From JAEUIG01 sp046349775 (lineage in GTDB: Bacteria > Planctomycetota > Planctomycetia > Planctomycetales > Planctomycetaceae): DNA of 64,000 nucleotides. The number at the start of each line of letters is the position of its first letter. Position 1 is the first letter of the stretch. Where the stretch lies: assembly GCA_046349775.1 (NCBI GenBank), contig JAXMBS010000005.1, positions 1 through 64,000 of the forward strand, given 5' to 3'. The position numbers were made by a program, and so were the translations under genes. The notes below the pieces were generated by a model, which saw only the letters and a list, made by a program, of their open reading frames with translations, had not been told where the DNA came from and did not search any database. Shown here one piece after another: positions 1-8,237 of the stretch.

Positions 1-1
1 C

Positions 2-2032
2 ATGTCGTCCCGCAAGAAGTCGAAAAAGAAGAACGCGCCGCCGGCGACCGCGCCAGTCGCCGCGGCGCTCGCGCCGTGGGAGCGGCGGTCGCTGTGTGCG
101 ATTGTGCTGCTGGGACTCCTCCTGCGCTGGGCCGGCATGTCCGGGTTGGCGGTCGAGCACTTCGACGAGGGAGTCTACGCCTCCAACCTCTACTGCGGGC
201 ATTTGGACCCGCCGTACGCCTACCCGATGCGGCACTTGTACGCGCCGCCGCTGTTCCCCGCGCTGCTGGAGTGGGCGCAGGTGTTCTGGAAAGCGGAGGC
301 GACAATGTGGGTCAATGTCCTGCTCGGCGGCCTGACGGTGGTCGCCGTCTGGTATGCGACACGTTGCTGGTTCGGACGGTCGGCAGCGCTCGCAGCGGCA
401 ATCCTGGCGGCGACCGGCGAGTACCACATCGCCTTCAGCCGGATGGCGCTGACGGATGTCCCGCTGTCGCTGTTCCTGCTGGCGGGAGTCTTCGCCGGGT
501 GGCGGGCGATCGTCTCGGGCCGGCCGGCGTGGGTCGTAGCGGCCGGCTTACTTGCCGGGCTGGCGTGGTGCACGAAGTACAATGGCTGGCTGACGCTGGC
601 AATTACCGGATCGGGAATGCTGGCGTGGTTCTTCGCCAAAGACTTCGTTCCGAAGTTCCTGCTTCGCGCGGACGAGAAAGGGACTGTGGCAGCAGACAAT
701 GCGCAGATTTCAAACTTGAAATCTGAGATCTCAAATCGCAAGCATCACGTCGCCGGCTCGGCCGCTGGCGCGGCAAGTGCAAATTGCACCTTGGGAACAG
801 CGGTCGCTCGCTGGGGCATCTCGGCGGCGATTGCATCGAGCATCTTCTGGTTGTTTGTGGTACGTGAGCTGGCGCCGCTGGGGGGGTACGCCGCCGTGGC
901 GAAGAACCACGCCGGGTATTTCGTGGGCCTCGCCGGCTGGTGGTCGGGGTTCCTGCGACAGGGGGCCGCACACGACCTGTTGATGGGCTGGCCGACGTGC
1001 ATCGGCGTTGCCGCAGCCTGGTGGATGTGCGGAGCGATCGGATTGCGGACCGGCGGCGACGTAACAAGTCCGCGGCAATGGGTCCTGATGGGGCTGATCG
1101 GCCTGGCAGCAGCACTCGCGGCCCGGTTGCTGACGGCCAGTGGGTTGCTCGCGATCGCGGCGCTGATCGGATTTGTCTACGTTCAGCGGTCGACCGTGGT
1201 GCGAGAGGATGCTGCATCGAGCAGCGACCCGGCCGCGGCGAATCTGGCGGCGTGGCTGCTGTGCGCGTGGTTCTTCGGACTGCTGGTTTCCGTCCCGCTG
1301 TATTATCCGTACCCGCGGCTGTCCGTGCCGTGGGTGGTGGTGTGCTGGCCGCTGGCGGGAGCGGCAATTGCGGCGCTCGCAAATCCGAAATCGCGCGTGC
1401 GGGAGTCTCGCGACGCTGCGCCGCCTGCAGGCGAACCTCCAACGGGAAGTCCGAACTCCGATCTCGGCGCGCCGGGACGAAATCCGAAGTTTCTGGTCGC
1501 TGCGGGGATTGCCGTTGTCGTGATGATCGGTCTGACAATCGCGTTTGGCCGCGTCAGCGCGCCGCTTGGGGCGTGGCGGTCCCGGGTGCTGATTGAGGAT
1601 ATCGCCCAGCGTATGCTGCCGGAAATCGAGTCGGCCGCGGCAGACACCGGAACGGAAAGTGGATCGGGAATCGCGGCGATCGTGTATGTGGCGGGGGATC
1701 CGGCGGCGTTTTATCAGTTGTCGGCGGCCTGCTCGAATCCGCGGATCGCGTTCCAGCCGATTGCCGAGGCGGACGGGCTGCGACCCACCGCCGACGTGCC
1801 GACGTTTTTGGTTTCACGTGAAACGGCGAACGCGCCGAACCGGGATGTCCCTGGCCTGCGGATGATCGCCTCCAATCGATTCAAGCCCAGCGACATGGTG
1901 CTGCTCGACCGGATGCCTGCAGCCGATGTTCGGCGGCAAGGCGGGCTGCCGACGGACCAGTTGCGGCTGTATCGGATCGGGGGAGAGGATTCGGGATTCG
2001 GGATTCAGGATTCAGAGAAAGCCGCCCGTTGA
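2..2032 (+). CDS. GT39-family membrane glycosyltransferase
   Basis: This 676-residue multi-pass membrane protein resembles the dolichyl-phosphate-mannose mannosyltransferase / ArnT-like GT-C superfamily (GT39), which moves sugars from polyprenyl-phosphate donors on the outer face of the inner membrane. The N-terminus is Lys-rich and cytoplasmic, the first membrane helix is near residues 31-43, and the acidic pair expected after it is seen as FDEG at 54-57. Many hydrophobic helices follow, with a soluble C-terminal part from about residue 520. Two hydrophilic loops, about 225-262 and 460-500, are coded by DNA that looks like intergenic repeat words. The last residues (GEDSGFGIQDSEKAAR) come from a short tandem GATTCGG/GATTCAG stretch. 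A parS palindrome lies inside the gene. The ATG sits at base 2, so an upstream start cannot be excluded. The acceptor is unknown. Confidence 0.8.
   Translation: MSSRKKSKKKNAPPATAPVAAALAPWERRSLCAIVLLGLLLRWAGMSGLAVEHFDEGVYASNLYCGHLDPPYAYPMRHLYAPPLFPALLEWAQVFWKAEATMWVNVLLGGLTVVAVWYATRCWFGRSAALAAAILAATGEYHIAFSRMALTDVPLSLFLLAGVFAGWRAIVSGRPAWVVAAGLLAGLAWCTKYNGWLTLAITGSGMLAWFFAKDFVPKFLLRADEKGTVAADNAQISNLKSEISNRKHHVAGSAAGAASANCTLGTAVARWGISAAIASSIFWLFVVRELAPLGGYAAVAKNHAGYFVGLAGWWSGFLRQGAAHDLLMGWPTCIGVAAAWWMCGAIGLRTGGDVTSPRQWVLMGLIGLAAALAARLLTASGLLAIAALIGFVYVQRSTVVREDAASSSDPAAANLAAWLLCAWFFGLLVSVPLYYPYPRLSVPWVVVCWPLAGAAIAALANPKSRVRESRDAAPPAGEPPTGSPNSDLGAPGRNPKFLVAAGIAVVVMIGLTIAFGRVSAPLGAWRSRVLIEDIAQRMLPEIESAAADTGTESGSGIAAIVYVAGDPAAFYQLSAACSNPRIAFQPIAEADGLRPTADVPTFLVSRETANAPNRDVPGLRMIASNRFKPSDMVLLDRMPAADVRRQGGLPTDQLRLYRIGGEDSGFGIQDSEKAAR
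1811..1824. promoter_or_regulatory. parS: parS-like site 1 (inside the GT39 gene)
   Basis: Perfect 14-base palindrome GTTTCACGTGAAAC, the core of the conserved bacterial parS centromere bound by ParB. It encodes Val-Ser-Arg-Glu-Thr in the GT39 reading frame, so it coexists with coding sequence. It lies about 700 bases upstream of parB. Confidence 0.88.
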
Positions 2033-2075
2033 AGCGACTTCCGCGGAAAGAGCGGTTCTCGGCCGCCGAGGTCAC

Positions 2076-2089
2076 GTTTCACGTGAAAC
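2076..2089. promoter_or_regulatory. parS: parS-like site 2
   Basis: Perfect GTTTCACGTGAAAC palindrome in the non-coding stretch between the GT39 gene and parB. It is followed by A, matching one end of the extended 16-base consensus. Confidence 0.9.
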
Positions 2090-2193
2090 ACTCGCCGTTG
2101 CGGGACCTTGCCCTGTCCGTCGATTCGCGAATTGGGGCATCCGGTGTTCGCTGCGGCTCTCCCGACAAGTCGAGATCGCTTTCCCGGAGGACC

Positions 2194-2207
2194 GTTTCAC
2201 GTGAAAC
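2194..2207. promoter_or_regulatory. parS: parS-like site 3
   Basis: Third perfect GTTTCACGTGAAAC palindrome, 118 bases after site 2 and about 300 bases before parB. Three exact copies within 400 bases next to a ParB gene make chance very unlikely. The rest of the 2033-2508 gap shows no convincing gene; it also holds a short interspersed palindrome at 2443-2464. Confidence 0.9.
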
Positions 2208-2442
2208 ATTCGTCCCTTGACCCTCCTCCCGCCGCCCTTGACCCTCCCTGAATCCCGAGTCCTCCCTTGCGTGTCGTTACACCTTTCCCAGTTTCACCAC
2301 CCGGACAGATGCGGGGCTGAGGGATCGGGCGCGATCTGCTCGGGCTGGAGGGGACGCGGAACGGCTGTCGAGAATGGACGTGGGCCGGTCCCTCTGGCGT
2401 CCAGGATGGGGCGCAACCGGCGCCGGATTGTGAAGTCCGTTC

Positions 2443-2464
2443 GCACTGGCAAAGCCAGTGGCAC
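2443..2464. repeat. Short interspersed palindrome (single unit)
   Basis: GCACTGGC-AAA-GCCAGTGGCA, a small near-palindrome found again at 4855, 17055, 17803 and 54970. It lies just upstream of the parB ribosome binding site. Confidence 0.7.
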
Positions 2465-2508
2465 ACCGCGGACGAACGCATCCCGATCCTTGAGAAGGAG
2501 TCTCGACC

Positions 2509-3484
2509 GTGCTGCAGGACAACGAGAACTATCGCCGTCGCCTCGGGCGGGGAATCTCCGCACTGCTGGGGGGCGGGCCACAGGCTGCAGAGGCCATCGC
2601 TTCGGGGGCCGATGCCCAGCTCGAACTCCGGCATGTCGGAGTCGAGCAGATCGAACGCAGTCCGTTCCAGCCGCGGCAGGATTTCGACGCGGACAGCCTG
2701 AACGAGCTGGCCGCCAGCATCCGTGAGCATGGCGTGCTGCAGCCGCTGCTGGTGCGCGAGCTGGACGGCGGCTTTCAGCTCGTCGCAGGAGAGCGCCGCT
2801 GGCAGGCGGCGAAGTCCGCTGGGCTGGCGACGGTACCCTGCCGGGTCATCGACGTCATCGACAAGACGGCGTGCGAACTGGCCCTCGAGGAGAACCTCAA
2901 GCGGAAAGACCTGAACGATCTCGAAAAGGCACACGCGTTCCGCCGGTACATCGACCATTTCCAGTGCACCGTCGACGAGCTGGCGAAACAGCTCAGCATG
3001 AGCCGGTCGACCGTCAGCAACATCCTGCGGCTGCTCGATCTGCCAGAACCGATCCAGCACGCGGTGCAGAGCGGGAAGATCTCGGCCGGACATGCGCGGG
3101 CGCTGCTGTCGCTCGAAAACCTGGCTCAGCAACTGGAATTGTGCGGCCGGATTCAGGCCGAAGGGTTAAACGTCCGGCAGACCGAAGCGGCCGCGAAGGA
3201 ACTCTGCAGCCGTCCCAACCAGCGTCGCCGAGGCAGCCGCGGATTCCGCCGGGCAGGGTCCGGCCGTGGCCGGGACGATTCCGCTGCCGGAGGAGCCAGA
3301 CGAGACTGCCGGCGGCGAGCGGACCAACCACGTCCGGTCGCTGGAGGAACAGTTGGGGAACTTGCTGGGGGTGAAAGTCGAAATCCGGCTGAAAACGAAG
3401 GATTCCGGGGCAATCGTGGTGCCGTTTACGTCGAATGCCGAGTTCGAGCGGATTTTGGGGCGGCTGCGGCGGGCGGCAGCGTAA
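2509..3484 (+). CDS. parB: Chromosome-partitioning ParB, one frameshift in the linker
   Basis: ParB binds parS and spreads as a CTP-dependent clamp in chromosome segregation. The GTG start is set by GAAGGAG at 2494-2500, eight bases upstream. The N-terminus carries the ParA-stimulating type motif RRLGRGISALLGG (10-22). The ParB/CTPase domain spans about 38-130 with GERRW at 94-98, and the helix-turn-helix is near 155-175 (LAKQLSMSRSTVSNIL). After about residue 232 the frame is lost. The expected C-terminal dimerisation domain continues in another frame up to the stop at 3482-3484 (HVRSLEEQLG through RLRRAAA). The switch lies about 3195-3215. Staying in the first frame, translation would run to 3600 and lack this domain. 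No parA is adjacent in this window. A one-base sequencing error is the simplest explanation. Confidence 0.88.
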
Positions 3485-3573
3485 TGGTCGAAAGCGGAGT
3501 GCGGAAAGCGGAAAGGCGACAGCGGCCGTGTCTCTCGACTATGGACCATCGTCCATCGACCTTGAAAAAATCC

Positions 3574-3603
3574 TTGACCGTCGATTTCGGGCCGCCGTAA
3601 GAT
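3574..3603 (+). promoter_or_regulatory. Predicted sigma-70-type promoter
   Basis: TTGACC (3574-3579) and TAAGAT (3598-3603) are separated by 18 bases, giving a 5' leader of about 190 bases for the coiled-coil gene at 3802. This is the only feature seen in the 3485-3801 gap. Confidence 0.45.
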
Positions 3604-3801
3604 CGGAGCGTTCATTTCCTGCGGGTGCAGCGTGCGCGCGGCGGACGGTGCAGCCGGCAGAATCGACACACGTCGCGCAAGTCGAGTTTGCGTGATGATT
3701 TGAAGCGGCGCTGTCGATCAACTCGAAGTGGACCAGTGCGGGTGTACGCGCCGTAACGCGGCGCGTCCGGCCAGGCTGCGACATTCTGAAAAGGGGCGGC
3801 G

Positions 3802-4710
3802 ATGAACGTCTGGGGCAAAGTCTTTCTGGGACTGACAATCGTCCTGGCGGCAACGGACACGTATCTCGTGACCGTCCTGTATCGGAACAAGTCGCACTAT
3901 CTCCAGCAGATCGAAAATCGCCGGAATCAGCTGGCCCAGGCGGAGACGAAGTTCACCGATCTCAGCAAGCGCGTCCAGGACAAGCAGAATGAACTGAGCC
4001 GGATCGAGACCGCGTGGGGGCAGTTCTTCAATGCTCCGCAGGGGCGCACGCTGAACGCCCAACAGGGAACACTGGCGATCGAAGCCGGCGCTCAGCAGGG
4101 GCTGTTGGAACCGGCGGCCGACAAGTCGTTCCCGGTGTTGCATGTGTTTGCCAACCAGGCGAACGGCGGTTCGAAATACTTGGGAGAATTTGCGCTGAGC
4201 GATCTGCAGGCCGCACAGTCGGGACTGCAGCTGACACAGCAGCCGCCGCTGCCGACGTCGGTCGCCGCGCTGGGCCAGCTGCAAGGGGAGTCGCTTCGCG
4301 TGCGGGAGTCGATGCCGGCGGCTTACCGGGGACTGATCGACGACTACTTCGCCCGCTATTCCGTGCTCGCGCAGCAATTGAATTTCCAGCAGAGCCAGTT
4401 GCAGAACCAGACCGAGCAATTGGCAAAGTCGCAGGCGATCCTGGCGCAGCGCCTCGCGGAACTGAACGGCGATCCGCAGCCTCCGGAAGGGGCCAGCGAG
4501 GAAGTCGTCCAGGGGCTGGTGGTGACGATCCGCGATGCGGAGACGGCGCGGAACGGCAATCTGCAGGTGCTCGACGGGCTGCGTCACGACTATGCCCGGA
4601 AGATCGTCGAGCTGAACGATCTCGTCGAGAAGAATCAGCAGGCCGTCGGCGAACTGCCGGGGTATGAACAGTCGCGAGCGAAGCCGGAGCCGCGGACAGC
4701 GGCGAAGTGA
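3802..4710 (+). CDS. Membrane-anchored coiled-coil protein of unknown function
   Basis: I do not recognise a named family. The 302-residue product has one N-terminal membrane segment (about 5-26, VFLGLTIVLAATDTYLVTVL). Long heptad-like helices follow at about 30-75 and 195-285, rich in Gln, Leu and Glu, around a smaller globular middle part (about 80-170). The ATG is preceded by AAGGGG at good spacing. A membrane-tethered, periplasm-facing coiled coil is the natural reading, perhaps a scaffold, but that is inference. It stands alone between parB and a convergent cytochrome-like gene. Confidence 0.7.
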   Translation: MNVWGKVFLGLTIVLAATDTYLVTVLYRNKSHYLQQIENRRNQLAQAETKFTDLSKRVQDKQNELSRIETAWGQFFNAPQGRTLNAQQGTLAIEAGAQQGLLEPAADKSFPVLHVFANQANGGSKYLGEFALSDLQAAQSGLQLTQQPPLPTSVAALGQLQGESLRVRESMPAAYRGLIDDYFARYSVLAQQLNFQQSQLQNQTEQLAKSQAILAQRLAELNGDPQPPEGASEEVVQGLVVTIRDAETARNGNLQVLDGLRHDYARKIVELNDLVEKNQQAVGELPGYEQSRAKPEPRTAAK

Positions 4711-4806
4711 GCCGTGCGGCAGGATTCAGTCCCGGCGCGCCGGGAGAGATTCAGCGTTCAGGGACTGCTGAGCGGGATCGCTGAAGCTGGAATCCCGTAC
4801 TCACAC

Positions 4807-4875
4807 CACTGGTTCCGCCAGGGCCTCGCAAGTGAATTGCGCAACCTTAAGTGCATTGGCAAAGCCAGTGGCACC
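4807..4875. repeat. Composite interspersed repeat, copy 1
   Basis: The unit consists of CACTGGTTCCGCCAG, a spacer of about 35-45 bases, then the palindrome GGCAAAGCCAGTGGCACC. The same architecture occurs at 54925-54993. It lies between convergent genes, so it may form a hairpin in both transcripts. Confidence 0.7.
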
Positions 4876-4904
4876 CCGTCCGATTCCTTTGCCTTGACGC
4901 GGCT

Positions 4905-6209
4905 CTAGAGCCGCTCGGCCGCTTCAGGCACCGTCGCACGCAGAATTTCGCTGATCGCCTGGCGATCCTGCGCCGACAAGTGGGCGAACTTCGGCGACTC
5001 ATCCGCGCCCGACAAAACGGCTTTCAGCCGCTCCCAGACGTAGGTGCGGACATCGTCCGGCAGCGCGGCGAACGACTCGGACTGGATCAGGTAGCTGCAC
5101 GGGTACTGGAAGAGTCGCCGCGAGAGGTCAAGCTCGCGCAGCGAGCGGCCCAGCGAATCGCGCGGCGCCTGCGCGGTGAAGATTTCCGCGAAATGTGACG
5201 TGCCGCGGATGGTGGCCGTCAGCGGCGCTTCGTCGACCAGCAGGAGCGCGTCGACGAGCTTATCGCCGGCATCGTGGATGCGTCGGGTCGTGCTTTCCAG
5301 CCGATTTCCGGCGGGTTTTTCGAGCATCCGGTTCATCATGACGTCGTAGGCCAGCGCCTGGCGCGTGGCGAAGTTGGCGCTGGTGATGCGATTCTGCACG
5401 AGCACCTGATGTTCGAGAATCATCAGGGCGACGATGTCACTGTGCGGCGACAGATAACGCTGGGTGTTGAATCGCTCGGACAGTGAGGTCAGGTTCTGGC
5501 CGGCGGCGTTGTCGACCTGTTCGGGGCGATCTTCGTCGTCGCTGATCAGGTTGCCGCGATGCTTCTGGACGCCGTGCTCGCCGGTCACGTACCAGCCCCC
5601 CCAGCGCTGCTCGATCGGCGTCGTGTGATTCACGTTGAGGCTGCCGGCGGTCAACAGCGGATGGCCTCCCTTGTCGACGTACAACGAGCGGACGAGGTGG
5701 CCGGGAACGCCCTCGGTGCGCGACGAGCTGTGACAGATGAGGCAATTGTCGGTCTGCCGTTCAAATTTTGGCGCCGCGTCGGTGGTACGCTGCCCGAGGG
5801 AATAGAATACGGTCCCGAGCTGCGGATCGGAGGCTGAGACCTCGAGCACGTCCCCTGACTGGCAGAAGCCGATGTAGACGTAATCGTTGAAGTAAATGGC
5901 GCGCGGGGTTCTCGGCGAGATACGCCGCAGTTGCAGGCTGGTTTTGGAGAACACGAAGACCTGGGACTCGATGGGGACGTGCAGCGCCTCGAGGACGGAC
6001 TTCAGGTAACCGAACTGGTCGTCATGAGCGAGCGTGAGCTCTCCGGCGTCGAGCCGGGCCTGGAGGCGGCTGATACAATTCTCCGGGGTGCTCGTACTGT
6101 AGGAGACCGGCGGCGCCTCAAAGCTGTCCTGGGCGACGACAGTCTCGATCTGCAACCCGGCAACGGCCAGGGCGACGCAGACGCAGCAGAAGGGACGAGT
6201 GAGACGCAT
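4905..6209 (-). CDS. Secreted c-type-cytochrome-like protein
   Basis: The product of 434 residues begins with a signal peptide (MRLTRPFCCVCVALAVAGL, cleavage near VVAQ) and has one haem-binding CLICH motif at about 156-160, so a periplasmic or cell-surface monohaem protein is likely. No other characterised domain is recognised; similar unnamed proteins occur in Planctomycetota. A GTG 15 bases upstream could add five residues, but the ATG places the signal peptide normally. It is transcribed divergently from the Rrf2 regulator at 6362 across a 150-base gap, which suggests redox- or Fe-S-linked control by that regulator (inference). The axial methionine or second histidine ligand cannot be assigned. 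Confidence 0.72.
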   Translation of the reverse strand: MRLTRPFCCVCVALAVAGLQIETVVAQDSFEAPPVSYSTSTPENCISRLQARLDAGELTLAHDDQFGYLKSVLEALHVPIESQVFVFSKTSLQLRRISPRTPRAIYFNDYVYIGFCQSGDVLEVSASDPQLGTVFYSLGQRTTDAAPKFERQTDNCLICHSSSRTEGVPGHLVRSLYVDKGGHPLLTAGSLNVNHTTPIEQRWGGWYVTGEHGVQKHRGNLISDDEDRPEQVDNAAGQNLTSLSERFNTQRYLSPHSDIVALMILEHQVLVQNRITSANFATRQALAYDVMMNRMLEKPAGNRLESTTRRIHDAGDKLVDALLLVDEAPLTATIRGTSHFAEIFTAQAPRDSLGRSLRELDLSRRLFQYPCSYLIQSESFAALPDDVRTYVWERLKAVLSGADESPKFAHLSAQDRQAISEILRATVPEAAERL

Positions 6210-6244
6210 GGTGGGAAACCTCACGGTCTAGTAAGACGCAGGTT

Positions 6245-6268
6245 CGCTCCCTGACGGTCGCGGCTAGT
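6245..6268. repeat. CCCTGACGGTCGCGGCT repeat, copy 1
   Basis: Short interspersed word CGCTCCCTGACGGTCGCGGC, also at 37887, 54873 (one change) and 54996. It is always intergenic here. Confidence 0.6.
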
Positions 6269-6298
6269 CAACGACATCGACGAAATCCAGAATAGCGT

Positions 6299-6329
6299 TT
6301 GAATTATTCATGTCAAGGTATAGAATTAT
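6299..6329 (+). promoter_or_regulatory. Rrf2 promoter with a spaced direct repeat
   Basis: TTGAAT (6299-6304) and TAGAAT (6321-6326) are 16 bases apart. GAATTAT occurs twice, at 6301-6307 and 6323-6329, exactly 22 bases apart (two helical turns), overlapping both promoter boxes. This is a candidate operator for the Rrf2 protein acting on itself and on the divergent cytochrome gene. Confidence 0.45.
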
Positions 6330-6361
6330 CGGCGAGCAGTTTCGCAGAAGCAGGAATCGCC

Positions 6362-6799
6362 ATGTTGCCTAAGACTGCCGAATATGCGTTGCGTGCGGTG
6401 GCGTGCCTGGCCCAGGACGCGGGGGCGGCGGTGTCCGCCGACACACTGGCCGAGAAAACGCAGGTTCCCCGGCGTTACCTGCACAAAGTGCTGCACGATC
6501 TGGTGCAGGCGGACCTGGTGCAATCGCGTCCCGGTCCGGGCGGCGGCTATTCGCTGGCGCAGGGCGTGAACGACATCTCAATCCTCGCAGTGGTCAACGC
6601 TGTGGCGCCGGTGGAGCGCATTCGGCACTGTCCGCTGGGATTGCCCTCGCACACGACGCTGTGCCCGCTGCATCGGGAATTGGACAAGGCGTATGCAGCA
6701 ACGGAGGAGGCGTTTGCGCGGGTGACGATGGGGGAACTGCTGCGGAGCAGCCGCGGCGTAGTGCCGCTGTGCGACGCAGTCCAGACGTCGATCCGTTGA
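6362..6799 (+). CDS. Rrf2-family transcriptional regulator
   Basis: A 145-residue winged-helix regulator of the Rrf2 (IscR/NsrR/RirA) family. The N-terminus MLPKTAEYALRAVACLA is diagnostic, and recognition-helix and wing features follow (VPRRYLHKVLHDL, then GPGGGYSLA). Family members often sense iron-sulfur clusters or NO through three cysteines after residue 90. Here C90 and C101 (within CPLGLPSHTTLCPLHREL) are seen, the middle cysteine is absent, and C137 is near the C-terminus, so cluster binding is possible but not assured. A longer in-frame extension to 6299 would run through the promoter and is rejected. Confidence 0.85.
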   Translation: MLPKTAEYALRAVACLAQDAGAAVSADTLAEKTQVPRRYLHKVLHDLVQADLVQSRPGPGGGYSLAQGVNDISILAVVNAVAPVERIRHCPLGLPSHTTLCPLHRELDKAYAATEEAFARVTMGELLRSSRGVVPLCDAVQTSIR

Positions 6800-6809
6800 A
6801 CCGGCGAGA

Positions 6810-7847
6810 TCAGCGAGTCTTAGACGGCATAGCCTTCCGACGCCGCGCGACGAGCAGGCCGAAGAAACCCGAGCCGAGCAGTGCCAGGCTGGAGGGCTCC
6901 GGCACGGGAGCAAAGCTGCCGCCTTCCGGGGCCGTCAGGCGGAGGACGCGATCAGTTTGCGTCAGCAGGAAAGAGGTTCCGCTCGGATCGACTTTGATCA
7001 TGTCACCGCGCGACCCTCCGTCGGCGATGAGGGTCTGCTGATGGGTTGCCAATTCCACCTCCCAAAGCTGACCGAGATTGGTGTTGCCGTAGATCTTCCC
7101 GGCGAGCGAGCCGTACCCGATGGCGATCCCGTCGACGCCGACGATAGCGCCGGAGTCGAAGACCTGCGTCCATGTCCCGACTTTAAAGCCCTGAATGCTG
7201 TTCCAAATTGAGCCGTTAAAACTGCGGGTGGCGTAGAGCGTGTCCCCGGCAAGTGCGATCCCGTCCGTCTGTCCGGCGAGCACGAGCGACTTCGTTTTCG
7301 CCACGGGATCGACGTCCCAGATTCCGTCCTGGCCTGAGACGAAGAGGTGCCCGTTCGCTGGGTTCGCAATGATGTCCCTGGCGATCGTAATGCCGGTGAC
7401 AAGCGTCTGGTTGAACGTTCCATCGTTGTTGAGCTGGACGACGGTGTTATCGACGTGCGTCGCCATGTAGATGTTACCGCTGGAGTTCTCGATTCCCAGC
7501 GCGCCGAAAAAAGTTGGGGTGGGATTATTCAGTTTCGGGGTGACCGGGGTGAAGTCGCTGGCATGCTGGCCATCGACATCTGTGGGGAACAGCCGCACCT
7601 GCCCGTTGACGTCGCTGACGAGGACACCTCCCGTGTTGTTAATGCCGATTCCCAGCGGCCCGACATTAAGAGAACTGTTCGGAATAAAACCATCAGCGAA
7701 GGTGGTCAGTGTAAAACCGCGATTGATGCCGTCGGTCGTCAATTGCAGCGGCCCGGCCCCGGCGTCAACGACGAATATCCCGGCCTGAACGACCATCGCA
7801 ATGGCGGCCGAAACGAAGACGCGACGGAAAGAAACGCAGGTGGACAT
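6810..7847 (-). CDS. PEP-CTERM sorted extracellular protein, beta-propeller-like
   Basis: A 345-residue secreted protein with a signal peptide (about 8-31) and a C-terminal PEP-CTERM sorting signal from about residue 315: VPEPSSLALLGSGFFGLL followed by ARRRK. Such tails are processed by exosortase/archaeosortase-type enzymes and often accompany exopolysaccharide. The body has repeated strand-turn units resembling NHL/SMP-30-like propellers (LFVSGQDGIWDVD, GIALAGDTLYATRSF). AAGGA stands nine bases before the ATG. No exosortase gene is in this window. The ligand is unknown. Confidence 0.82.
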   Translation of the reverse strand: MSTCVSFRRVFVSAAIAMVVQAGIFVVDAGAGPLQLTTDGINRGFTLTTFADGFIPNSSLNVGPLGIGINNTGGVLVSDVNGQVRLFPTDVDGQHASDFTPVTPKLNNPTPTFFGALGIENSSGNIYMATHVDNTVVQLNNDGTFNQTLVTGITIARDIIANPANGHLFVSGQDGIWDVDPVAKTKSLVLAGQTDGIALAGDTLYATRSFNGSIWNSIQGFKVGTWTQVFDSGAIVGVDGIAIGYGSLAGKIYGNTNLGQLWEVELATHQQTLIADGGSRGDMIKVDPSGTSFLLTQTDRVLRLTAPEGGSFAPVPEPSSLALLGSGFFGLLVARRRKAMPSKTR

Positions 7848-8149
7848 CGACGTGTTCCTTTAGAGCAAAAATCTGCAATTCGGACGTCTGACGGAATTCT
7901 AAACCAAGCTCATCCCTCACGCTGCAAGAGTGAGCGGATTGTGTTCTAAGATCAGAAATCCGTCTGACTGGCTGAATCTGCGAGCGTTTTCAAATCAGTT
8001 CTTGTCACTGTTGCCGAAATGGCGCCACGAAGTGCTGTCTCAACGTTCGCGATAAAAGCAGTCACCCGGAACGCTGGAACCCTCAGAAAGTAGCCCCGAG
8101 GTTTACCAATGTCAAACAGTCCGGGTCGCGTACGGGAGCAAGGTTGAAT

Positions 8150-8177
8150 TTGCAAATCGCAGTGCCACTTTTACAAT
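8150..8177 (+). promoter_or_regulatory. Predicted sigma-70-type promoter for floA
   Basis: TTGCAA (8150-8155) and TACAAT (8172-8177) with a 16-base spacer, about 55 bases before the floA start. The rest of the 7848-8237 gap shows no gene or clear RNA. Confidence 0.5.
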
Positions 8178-8237
8178 TCGGGGCGTCCCCGACCGCTGGG
8201 CGCGTTCCGCGCCCGGTCCCTGTGGAGAACCGCTGCG

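Noticed and set aside
2029..2220. 63-residue frame spanning two parS sites
   Set aside because: Its content is set by the palindromes; no ribosome binding site and no known domain.
2033..2508. Replication origin next to parS
   Set aside because: No DnaA-box (TTATCCACA) cluster, AT-rich tract or dnaA/dnaN gene was seen, so origin proximity is only inferred.
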